In this document: positions 16,478 to 23,707 of the stretch, in pieces
How the letters are laid out: every line of letters begins with the position of its first letter
Position numbering within the stretch: position 1 is the first letter of the stretch
Assembly (NCBI RefSeq): GCF_015453285.1
Contig: NZ_JADLZT010000007.1
Location: 240,705-304,704, forward strand
Length of the DNA: 64,000 bases
DNA from: Lysobacter niastensis
GTDB taxonomy: Bacteria > Pseudomonadota > Gammaproteobacteria > Xanthomonadales > Xanthomonadaceae
Direction of reading: 5' to 3'
Notes under the pieces: model-generated
What the model was told of the DNA's origin: nothing
What the model saw: only the letters and a program-made list of their open reading frames with translations
The model's database searches: none
Position numbers and translations under genes: made by a program

Positions 16478-18604
16478 CTACTTCGCCGCCGCCGGCTCCG
16501 TCGTACTGCCGCCTGCCACTTCCAGCTGGTCGAGCATGAAGGCGTACATCTCGGACAGCTCGCGGTAGCGGCGGAAACGGCCGGACTTGCCGCCGTGGCC
16601 CGCATCCATGTTGGTGCGGAACAGCACCGGCGCCTTCGACGTGTTGACGTCGCGCAGGCGCGCCACGTACTTGGCCGGCTCCCAGTACTGCACCTGCGAA
16701 TCCCACAACCCGGTGCCGACGAACATGGCCGGGTACGCCTGCGCCTTCAGGTTGTCGTAGGGCGAGTACGACAGCATGTAGTCGTAGTAATCCTTCTTTT
16801 CCGGATTGCCCCACTCGTCGTATTCGTTGGTGGTCAGCGGGATGCTCGGATCGAGCATCGTGGTGACCACGTCGACGAACGGCACCTGCGACAGGATCAC
16901 GCGGTAGTGGTCCGGCGCCATGTTCGAGATCGCGCCCATCAGCAGGCCGCCGGCGCTGCCGCCGTACGCGGCGACGCGATCCTTCGCCGCGTAGCCCTGC
17001 TTGACCAGGTCGTCGGTGACGTCGATGAAGTCAGTGAAGGTGTTCTTCTTGTGGAACAGCTTGCCGTCGTCGTACCACTTTCGGCCCATTTCCTGGCCGC
17101 CGCGGATGTGCGCGATCGCGTAGACCATGCCGCGATCGAGCAGGCTGACGACCGGGCCGTTGAAACGCGGATCGGTCGAGCTGCCGTAGCTGCCGTACGC
17201 GTACTGCAGCATCGCGGCCTTGCCGTTCTTCTCGAAGCCCTTTTTGTAGACCAGCGACACCGGCACCTTCGTGCCGTCACGGGCGATGGCCCACAGGCGC
17301 TCGGTCACGTACTTCCCGGGGTCGTAGCCGAGCACCGGCTCGCGCTTGAGCAGCTTGCGCTCACCGGTCTCCACGTTCACTTCGTACGTGGTCATCGGCG
17401 TGGTCAGCGAGGTGTAGCTGTAGCGCAGCCACGGCGTGTCCGGCTCGGCATTGACCGACAGGCCCATCGAATAAGCCGGCTCATCGGCCTTCACATGCTC
17501 CTCGCGGCCGTCCTTGCGCAGCAGGCGCAGGCGCTCCAGGCCGTCGGAGCGCTCGGCCACGGCAGTGAAGCCGTCGAACAACTCGAAGCCCTCGATGAAG
17601 ACGTCGTCGCGATGAGCGACCCATTCCTTCCATTCCTTGCGCGAGCGGGCGCCGTCGGCGGCGGTGACCAGCTTGAAGTTCGGCGCGGCCTTGCCGTCCG
17701 CGCCCGGCGCGTTGGTGCGGATCACCCAGCGATCATCGAGATGGTCGGCGCTGTACTCGACGTCGCGCTCGCGCGGCGCCAGCACCACGAACTCGCGCGG
17801 ATCAGCGGCGGACGCACAGCGCGTCTCGCTCGATACCGTGCTCTCCACACCGATGCAGATGTACTGGTCATCGCGCGTGCGGCCGATGCCCATGTAGAAG
17901 CTGTCGTCGTGCTCCTCGTACACCACCATGTCCTGCGCGGCCGGCGTGCCGAGCACGTGCTTCTTGACGCGCACGGTCAGCAGCGTTTCCGGGTCGTTCT
18001 CGACGTAGAACAGCGTGCGGTTGTCGTCGGCCCAGACGAGGTTGGGCGAGACGCCCGTGATCTCGTCGCTGAAGACCTCGCCGGTGGCCACGTCCTTGAT
18101 GCGGATCGTGTACTGGCGACGGCCCACGGCGTCCTCGGCCCAGGCCAGCAGGCGGTTGTCCTGGGTGACCGCCCAGTCGCCGACGCTGAAGTAGTCCTTG
18201 CCCTTGGCCATCACGTTGACGTCGAGCAGGACCGCTTCCGCCGCCTCCATCGAGCCCTCGCGGCGCGCGTAGATCGGGTAGTCCTGGCCGGTTTCGAAGC
18301 GCGTGTAGTACCAGTAGCCGCGCTCGCGGTACGGCACCGAACTGTCGTCCTGCTTGATGCGGCTGACGATCTCCTCGTACAGCTTGTTCTCCAGCGGCTT
18401 CAGCGGCGCCATCGCGGCGTCGACGTAGGCGTTCTCCGCATTGAGGTAGTCCAGCATCTGCTGGTTCTTGCGGGCGTCGTCGCGCAGCCAGTAGTACTCG
18501 TCGTCGCGCTGCGCGCCGAAGGGCGCCTTCACCACGTGCGGCTTCTTCGTGGCATCGGGCGGCGTGGACAGGGAGGCGGCGGCGGAAACGTTGGATAGGG
18601 TCAT
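16478..18604 (-). CDS. S9 family peptidase, oligopeptidase B-like
   Basis: The 708-residue serine peptidase of the prolyl oligopeptidase clan has an N-terminal propeller (about 1-420) and a C-terminal alpha/beta-hydrolase domain. The nucleophile motif is AAYGGSAGGLLMG, the Asp lies near VGTGLWDSQVQYWEP and the His in NMDAGHGGKSGR. The N-terminus VVKAPFGAQRDDEYYWLRDD and the PEDVxxEE-like region place it nearest oligopeptidase B (protease II), which cleaves after basic residues in short peptides. I set the start at MTLSNVS because upstream sequence overlaps the next gene and lacks homology. No signal peptide is evident. Confidence 0.9.
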   Translation of the reverse strand: MTLSNVSAAASLSTPPDATKKPHVVKAPFGAQRDDEYYWLRDDARKNQQMLDYLNAENAYVDAAMAPLKPLENKLYEEIVSRIKQDDSSVPYRERGYWYYTRFETGQDYPIYARREGSMEAAEAVLLDVNVMAKGKDYFSVGDWAVTQDNRLLAWAEDAVGRRQYTIRIKDVATGEVFSDEITGVSPNLVWADDNRTLFYVENDPETLLTVRVKKHVLGTPAAQDMVVYEEHDDSFYMGIGRTRDDQYICIGVESTVSSETRCASAADPREFVVLAPRERDVEYSADHLDDRWVIRTNAPGADGKAAPNFKLVTAADGARSRKEWKEWVAHRDDVFIEGFELFDGFTAVAERSDGLERLRLLRKDGREEHVKADEPAYSMGLSVNAEPDTPWLRYSYTSLTTPMTTYEVNVETGERKLLKREPVLGYDPGKYVTERLWAIARDGTKVPVSLVYKKGFEKNGKAAMLQYAYGSYGSSTDPRFNGPVVSLLDRGMVYAIAHIRGGQEMGRKWYDDGKLFHKKNTFTDFIDVTDDLVKQGYAAKDRVAAYGGSAGGLLMGAISNMAPDHYRVILSQVPFVDVVTTMLDPSIPLTTNEYDEWGNPEKKDYYDYMLSYSPYDNLKAQAYPAMFVGTGLWDSQVQYWEPAKYVARLRDVNTSKAPVLFRTNMDAGHGGKSGRFRRYRELSEMYAFMLDQLEVAGGSTTEPAAAK

Positions 18605-18681
18605 CAAGCGGCCGAGAGCAGGAGCGAGGTCGGTTTCATAGTGGGTCCGATTTTGTAGGACGCAATGCCGGCGCGGAAGCG

Positions 18682-20745
18682 TCAGCTCCCCAGCCGGTGC
18701 CGCAGGAACGTGAAGGCCAGCGCGCTCATGTGCGCGGCCTGGGCATTGTTGGCCGAACCGCCGTGGCCGCCCTCGATGTTCTCGTAGTAGCGCACGTCCT
18801 TGCCGGCTTCGAGCATGCGTGCGGCCATCTTGCGCGCATGCGCGGGATGGACGCGGTCGTCGCGGGTGGAGGTCATGAAGATCGCCGGCGGATACTCGCG
18901 GCCCGCGTCGAACAGGTGGTACGGCGAGAACGTCCGGATGAAGTCCCAGTCGGCGGTGTCTGGATCTCCGTATTCGGCCATCCACGACGCCCCCGCCAGC
19001 AGGTGGCTGTAGCGCTTCATGTCCAGCAGCGGCACCTGCACGACGACGGCGCCGACCAGCTCCGGGTATTGGGTGAGCATGTTGCCGGTGAGCAGGCCGC
19101 CGTTGCTGCCGCCCTGCACGCCCAGGTGCGGCGCGGAGGTGATGCGGCGCGCGACGAGGTCCTGCGCGACCGCGGCGAAGTCTTCATAGGCGCGATGGCG
19201 GTTGGCCTTGAGCGCGGCCTGGTGCCAGCGCGGACCGTACTCGCCGCCGCCGCGGATGTTGGCCACGGCATAGACGCCGCCCTGCTCCAGCCAGGCCTTG
19301 CCGACACTGCCGGAATACGCCGGCGTCAGCGAGATCTCGAAGCCGCCGTAGCCGTACAGCAGCGTCGGCGCCTTGCCGTCCAGCGCCAGCTCCTTCGGCC
19401 GCACCAGGAAGTACGGGACGCACGTGCCGTCCTTGGACCTGACGAAGTGCTGCTCGATGACATTGCGGCTGCCGTCGAAGAAGGCGGGCATTGCCTTCAG
19501 CTTTTCCGGCGTCTTCCCCGGCTGCGCCAGCGACAGCGTGGTCGGGGTCAGGTAGTCGGTGGCGATCAACCACACCGCATCGGTCTCATCGGCGTCGACA
19601 GCCGAGACCGCGAGCGTGCCGAACGACGGCGCGCCGGTGAACTCCTGCCGCGTCCAGGTGCCCGGCATCGGCGTGAGCACGCTCAGGCGATGGCGGACGT
19701 CGTCGAGCACGTTGATCACCAGGTGCGTCTGCGTCCAGGTATAGCCGGCCAGCGAGGTGCGCGCGGTCGGCGTGAACAGCGCGGTGAACTCGCGCTTTCC
19801 CGCCATGAAGTCGTCGAAGGACGTCGCGATCAGGCTGCCGGCGGGCCAGGTGGTAGTACCGGCCTGGTACGGCTCGCGCAGCTCCAGCAACAGCCACTGC
19901 CGGTGCACCGACTTGTTGGCCGAGTTGGGCGCATCGATCTTCGCCAGCGTGCCGTCGTCGCGACGCAGGTACAGCTCGTCGTTGTAGAACGCCAGCGTGC
20001 GGCTGACGTAGTCGCGCTCGAAGCCCGGCGTCGGGTCGTGGAACGCGGCGATGTACATGTCGTCGCGATGGCCTTCGAAGACCACCTGCGCCGACTCGAT
20101 CGGCGTGCCGCGCGTCCAGCGTTTGACCACGCGCGGATAGCCGGAACTGGTCATCGTCGGAGCGCCGGACGCGTCCGGTCCGAAGTCGGTGTAGACATAG
20201 ACCGTGTCGCGGTCGATCCAGCCCAGCGCGCCCTTGGCCTCGGGCCGGAAGAAACCGTCCTCGATCCAGCGCTTGTCGATCAGGTCGAACTCGCGGGTCA
20301 CGTCGGCGTCGGCGCCGCCGCGCGACAGCGAGACCAGGCAGCGGCGGGTTTCGCCGCCCTGCAGCCACGGCTTGAGGCTCAACGCGCCGTGCCAGACCCA
20401 GTTCTCATCCTCCTCGCGGTTCAGCGCGTCGAGGTCGAGCACCGTTTCCCACTGCGGGTTCGGCTTGCGGTACTCGTCCAGCGTGGTGCGGCGCCACAGG
20501 CCGCGCTCATGCTGCCGGTCCTTCCAGAAGTTGTAGTAGTGATCGCCGATCTTCTCGACGTCGGGAATCCTCGCGTCGGAGTCGAGGATGGCGCGGATGT
20601 CGGATTCGAGCTGCCGGAACGGCGGCGTGTCCGCGAGCTCGGCCTCGGTCCGCGCGTTCTGCGCGCGCACCCAGTCCAGCGCACGCTCGCCGGTGACGTC
20701 CTCGAGCCAGGCGTAAGGGTCGTCGACCTGCGTCTGCGGGGACAT
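18682..20745 (-). CDS. S9A prolyl oligopeptidase family protein
   Basis: The 687-residue enzyme starts with the S9A signature DDPYAWLEDVTGERALDWVR, contains a propeller with KPWLQGGETRRCLVSLSRGG, and ends in a hydrolase domain. The catalytic set is Ser in VQGGSNGGLLTG, Asp in STRDDRVHPAHARK, and His in NIEGGHGGSANNAQ. It is only distantly similar to its downstream neighbour and the two lie 77 bp apart on one strand, so they are probably co-transcribed. No signal peptide is visible, suggesting a cytoplasmic peptidase. Prolyl specificity is likely but not proven. Confidence 0.9.
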   Translation of the reverse strand: MSPQTQVDDPYAWLEDVTGERALDWVRAQNARTEAELADTPPFRQLESDIRAILDSDARIPDVEKIGDHYYNFWKDRQHERGLWRRTTLDEYRKPNPQWETVLDLDALNREEDENWVWHGALSLKPWLQGGETRRCLVSLSRGGADADVTREFDLIDKRWIEDGFFRPEAKGALGWIDRDTVYVYTDFGPDASGAPTMTSSGYPRVVKRWTRGTPIESAQVVFEGHRDDMYIAAFHDPTPGFERDYVSRTLAFYNDELYLRRDDGTLAKIDAPNSANKSVHRQWLLLELREPYQAGTTTWPAGSLIATSFDDFMAGKREFTALFTPTARTSLAGYTWTQTHLVINVLDDVRHRLSVLTPMPGTWTRQEFTGAPSFGTLAVSAVDADETDAVWLIATDYLTPTTLSLAQPGKTPEKLKAMPAFFDGSRNVIEQHFVRSKDGTCVPYFLVRPKELALDGKAPTLLYGYGGFEISLTPAYSGSVGKAWLEQGGVYAVANIRGGGEYGPRWHQAALKANRHRAYEDFAAVAQDLVARRITSAPHLGVQGGSNGGLLTGNMLTQYPELVGAVVVQVPLLDMKRYSHLLAGASWMAEYGDPDTADWDFIRTFSPYHLFDAGREYPPAIFMTSTRDDRVHPAHARKMAARMLEAGKDVRYYENIEGGHGGSANNAQAAHMSALAFTFLRHRLGS

Positions 20746-20846
20746 GGGCGCTCCGGCGCGAGAGTCGGGCCGAAAACGCTAGCACAGCGCGCGGTCAGAG
20801 CCGGTGTGCGCCGCCTGCCAGAGTCAGGCGGGCGCAGGGAAGGCGA

Positions 20847-21155
20847 TCAGGCCGCGCGTGCGGTGGCGATGCGACGGGCAGGCAGTGCGCGGCGTCGCGC
20901 CTGGGTGCCGGGCCGGCGGCGGCGCACCGGCGCTGCCACGCCGCGCGGCTGGCGCGATGCCGGCATGCGGAAGCGGTGCAGCGCCCACCACGCGCTCAGC
21001 GGCATCGCCAGCAGCCACAGCGGCATCCATCCGAAGGTGTCGCTGAAGCCACGCGCGGCCGGCAGCAGCATCACCAGCATCGCGCCGAGGGCGACGACGT
21101 AGTGCAGGACGTGTTCGACACGGCGATCGGCTTGGGTGGCGGCGTGCTGCGACAT
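20847..21155 (-). CDS. Small two-helix membrane protein
   Basis: The 102-residue protein has two hydrophobic helices, VLHYVVALGAMLVMLLPAA (about 17-35) and MPLWLLAMPLSAWWAL (about 44-59). A strongly basic tail rich in Arg and Ala follows (about 60-102: APVRRRRPGTQARRRALPAR), which should remain in the cytoplasm and could contact nucleic acid or lipid. I do not recognise a specific family beyond a 2TM-like arrangement. It is unlinked to obvious partners. Confidence 0.55.
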   Translation of the reverse strand: MSQHAATQADRRVEHVLHYVVALGAMLVMLLPAARGFSDTFGWMPLWLLAMPLSAWWALHRFRMPASRQPRGVAAPVRRRRPGTQARRRALPARRIATARAA

Positions 21156-21347
21156 GACGCTGGCTCCGGATGAGGTGTGGAGCGAGCGTGGACCGGGGTC
21201 ATCTCAGGGGCTGCGACGGGGGGCGCCCTTGAGACCTGGGTTTGGGCCAGCAAGAGAAAGTGACCCGGCCGCCGCCAGGCGGACGGAAGCTTCGCTGTCG
21301 CGGGATACCAGGCTGCGAGGAACACCAGGGCGTGCAGCCCTCCGCCC

Positions 21348-22316
21348 TCAGCCGTCGTAATTGCTCAGCGCCAGCGACAGCAGCGCACGCGCCTGCTCGC
21401 GCAGCGACGACGGCTCGAGGATCTCGGCGTCGGCACCGTAGTGCATGACATCCATCAGCAGCTCGCGGCCGGTGCTGTAGGGCACCTTCAGTTCGTAACG
21501 GCCATCGGACAGGAAGCGTCCCTGCTGTTGCGAATGCCAGTGCTCGTCCGCGACCCAGCGCGCGGCCTTGGCGCTGAACACGATCGTCGCCCAGCCCTTG
21601 GGCTCGCCCGAGAAAATTCCGTAGCTGGATGCGAGCTGGCGGTCGAGCTCAGCGTCGGGCACGTCCCGGGCGGACTCGTCGAGCAGCTTGGCCGCACCGA
21701 TCCGGTCTACCGCGAAACTGCGCAGCGCCTCGCGGCCGTGGTCCCAGGCGTCGAGGTACCAGTTTTCGCGGTAATGCGTCAGCCGCTGCGGCGACACCGT
21801 ACGACGGGTCTTTTCGTCGGTGGAGCGCGCGCGGTACTCGAAGCTGATCTGCTTGCGGTCGAGGACCGCGGTGGCGACGATGCGGAACGCGGTCTCGTCG
21901 AGCTTGCGGGTGCGGTGCGGGATGACGCGCACACGCTCGACCGGCACGCGCCGGCCGCCGGCATGCTCGTCCAGCAGTTTTTCGATGCGGTGCTGTAACG
22001 GTGCCAGCGCGTTCGACAGCACGCCACCGCCACTGCGCACGAGCAACTGCTGCGCGGCGAGCAGCGAATGCAGCTCCTCCGAACTGAGCCACAGGCCGGG
22101 CAGCTCGAAGCGGTCTCCATCGCTATGGTCGTAACGGAAGCCGGCTTCGCCGTTGCCCACTACGGGCGCCATCAGGTAGTCACGCAGGTACGCCAGGTCG
22201 CGATAGACCGTGGCACGCGAGCACTCCAGGTCTTCCTGCAGGCGCTGCACCGTCACCGGATAGCGGGCGGCGCTGAGGATGCGGTGCAGGGCGTGGATGC
22301 GTTCGATGCGTTCCAT
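21348..22316 (-). CDS. HTH-WYL domain transcriptional regulator (YafY-like)
   Basis: The 322-residue regulator has an N-terminal winged helix (IHALHRILSAARYPVTVQRL, then CSRATVYRDLAYLRDYLMAP), a WYL domain (about 140-215, with QRLTHYRENWYLDAWDH) and a C-terminal extension (WCX). WYL domains bind nucleic acid or nucleotide ligands and often control stress or defence genes, but here no defence genes are adjacent. I placed the start at MERIERIHALHRIL. The longer open frame upstream is created by a tandem repeat and is probably not translated. Confidence 0.87.
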   Translation of the reverse strand: MERIERIHALHRILSAARYPVTVQRLQEDLECSRATVYRDLAYLRDYLMAPVVGNGEAGFRYDHSDGDRFELPGLWLSSEELHSLLAAQQLLVRSGGGVLSNALAPLQHRIEKLLDEHAGGRRVPVERVRVIPHRTRKLDETAFRIVATAVLDRKQISFEYRARSTDEKTRRTVSPQRLTHYRENWYLDAWDHGREALRSFAVDRIGAAKLLDESARDVPDAELDRQLASSYGIFSGEPKGWATIVFSAKAARWVADEHWHSQQQGRFLSDGRYELKVPYSTGRELLMDVMHYGADAEILEPSSLREQARALLSLALSNYDG

Positions 22317-22397
22317 GTCAGGCGGTCCGGCGACGGGGCTTTGCGGCTGCCTAGCATCGCACATGCGCCGATCCGCGGACGTTGACCGGGCGCCCGC

Positions 22398-22452
22398 TCT
22401 GCCCAGAACGTCTGCCCCCAGAACGTCTGCCCAGAACGTCCGCTCAGAACGC
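22398..22452. repeat. Short tandem repeat overlapping the 3' end of the PagL-like gene
   Basis: Three near-identical 13-15 bp units, CTGCCCAGAACGT (one with two extra C), are followed by a degenerate fourth unit (CCGCTCAGAACG) that includes the stop codon and last codons of the minus-strand PagL-like gene. The units look like local duplications of the gene's end. Confidence 0.8.
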
Positions 22453-22893
22453 GATCTCGGCCAGCAGGAACGTCTCGCCGCGATTGCGCCCCTGCGTGCT
22501 GCCATTGGACAGATGCCGCAAAGAAACGTTCACCCGGCCGAAATCGCGGCCAATGGCGGTCAGGAACTGGCCATGGCCGGACAGCGTGTCGTTGTCGACG
22601 CTGACCAGCGCCACGCCGCCGCTGACGAACCACTGCCGCCAATAGAAGCGCTTGCTCAGTGCAAGGTACGCGGCGGCCGGTATTTCGGCGCGATCGCGCT
22701 CGCCGACGTGTCCGATCATGACCTCCCACGGATGCGCGTGATCGCTCAGCCAGGCCACCGCCAGGACCACCGCGTTCTCGTCGTCATAATCCTTCGCCAC
22801 GCCACCACTGACACGCACTTCGGCGCGCGCGGCAGCGAGCGCGGATCCGCACAGGATCGCGACCAGCAGGACCAGCGTGGCGACGCGCGACAT
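22444..22893 (-). CDS. PagL-like lipid A 3-O-deacylase / acyloxyacyl hydrolase
   Basis: The 149-residue protein has a signal peptide (ATLVLLVAILCGSALAAARA) and a short beta-barrel ending in the outer-membrane-type Phe (LLAEIAF). Its C-terminal LRHLSNGSTQGRNRGE matches the PagL active-site region, with His127, Ser129 and Glu140 placed like the His-Ser-Glu triad of Pseudomonas PagL (126, 128, 140). PagL removes the 3-linked acyl chain of lipid A in the outer membrane. I chose MSRVATL as the start because it begins the signal peptide. The overall length matches PagL. Confidence 0.8.
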   Translation of the reverse strand: MSRVATLVLLVAILCGSALAAARAEVRVSGGVAKDYDDENAVVLAVAWLSDHAHPWEVMIGHVGERDRAEIPAAAYLALSKRFYWRQWFVSGGVALVSVDNDTLSGHGQFLTAIGRDFGRVNVSLRHLSNGSTQGRNRGETFLLAEIAF

Positions 22894-23024
22894 CGAGCTC
22901 CCTCGGCATCGGACGGTTGATGCATACAACGCAGATTTCGATCCCTCGGGGCCTCGCGTCGCGCGGTTAACCGGTTCCTAACCGCGCCTCCGACACACTG
23001 CCGCGAAGCCACCAGGGAACGGGC

Positions 23025-23648
23025 ATGCGCGCAACAGGGACGTCGCAACGCGATCACACGATCGCGGCCATCATCGTGGTCGTGGTCCACCTGGTGTTGG
23101 CCTGGGGCCTGTCGCGCATGCTGCGCGCGTACTACGCACCCGTGGCTGACGACGCGCATGTGACAGAAATACAGTTCGTACCACGGGCGCAGCCGCTGTC
23201 CGCAGCGCGCGCCGCCGGGCGCCCGCTCGCCGTCGCTCCCGTACGCGAACGGGAACCGGCACGCGCTGTTCCCAACGACCCAAAGGAACAGCGACCGGCG
23301 CCGGAAAATGCAGCCCCGTCCGGGACGCTTTCGGCGGTGCTGCTGGACCAGGCGCGGCAATGGGCCGAGCAGCAGGCGCGCGCCGAGGCCGAACCTGTCG
23401 ACGCGTTCGCACGCACGCATCCCCTGGCGAACGACGGGCTGCGCCCGACCCGCACGCGCTTCCGTTTCCGCGAACCGCTGTCGGCCGCCGCCATCGTCAA
23501 CAGCGTCGGCAAGGCCTTTTCGCCGCCGGGCTATGAAGCCGATCCGTGCCTGCAGAACCGGCGCAACATCTCCGAACTGGCGCCCCTGGGCGACTCGGCG
23601 GCCCTGCGCCACGACGTGGAGTTCGAGCGCCGCCATTGCCGGCCATAG
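23025..23648 (+). CDS. Hypothetical single-pass protein with TonB-like N-terminus
   Basis: The 207-residue protein has one N-terminal membrane helix (HTIAAIIVVVVHLVLAWGLS, about 11-30) followed by a Pro/Arg/Ala-rich periplasmic stretch. This arrangement resembles the anchor of TonB/energy transducers. The C-terminal part (RTRFRFREPLSAAAIVNSVG, then CLQNRRNISELAPLGDSA) does not resemble a TonB C-terminal domain. Two cysteines near the end (CLQNRRN and RRHC) could form a disulfide. I do not recognise a family. It lies 59 bp upstream of the molybdopterin enzyme gene, but a shared role is not evident. Confidence 0.6.
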   Translation: MRATGTSQRDHTIAAIIVVVVHLVLAWGLSRMLRAYYAPVADDAHVTEIQFVPRAQPLSAARAAGRPLAVAPVREREPARAVPNDPKEQRPAPENAAPSGTLSAVLLDQARQWAEQQARAEAEPVDAFARTHPLANDGLRPTRTRFRFREPLSAAAIVNSVGKAFSPPGYEADPCLQNRRNISELAPLGDSAALRHDVEFERRHCRP

Positions 23649-23707
23649 CGCCGTTTTGTGCGCGGCTGCGTTCGACGTGCGCCCGGCCGCGGGGGCACAA
23701 TGTACGG

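Noticed and set aside
16478..20745. Two S9 peptidases considered as a split or duplicated gene
   Set aside because: Each has its own complete propeller and full catalytic triad, and they differ strongly, so they are separate genes.
21225..21345. Minus-strand fragment reading HFLLLAQTQVSRAP
   Set aside because: It resembles fragments often predicted as hypothetical proteins in related genomes, but here it has no proper start and overlaps another small gene's upstream region. Not enough to call a gene or repeat.
22317..22505. Upstream extension of the WYL regulator
   Set aside because: The added residues come from the tandem repeat and the preceding gene's end; the helix-turn-helix begins right after the chosen start.
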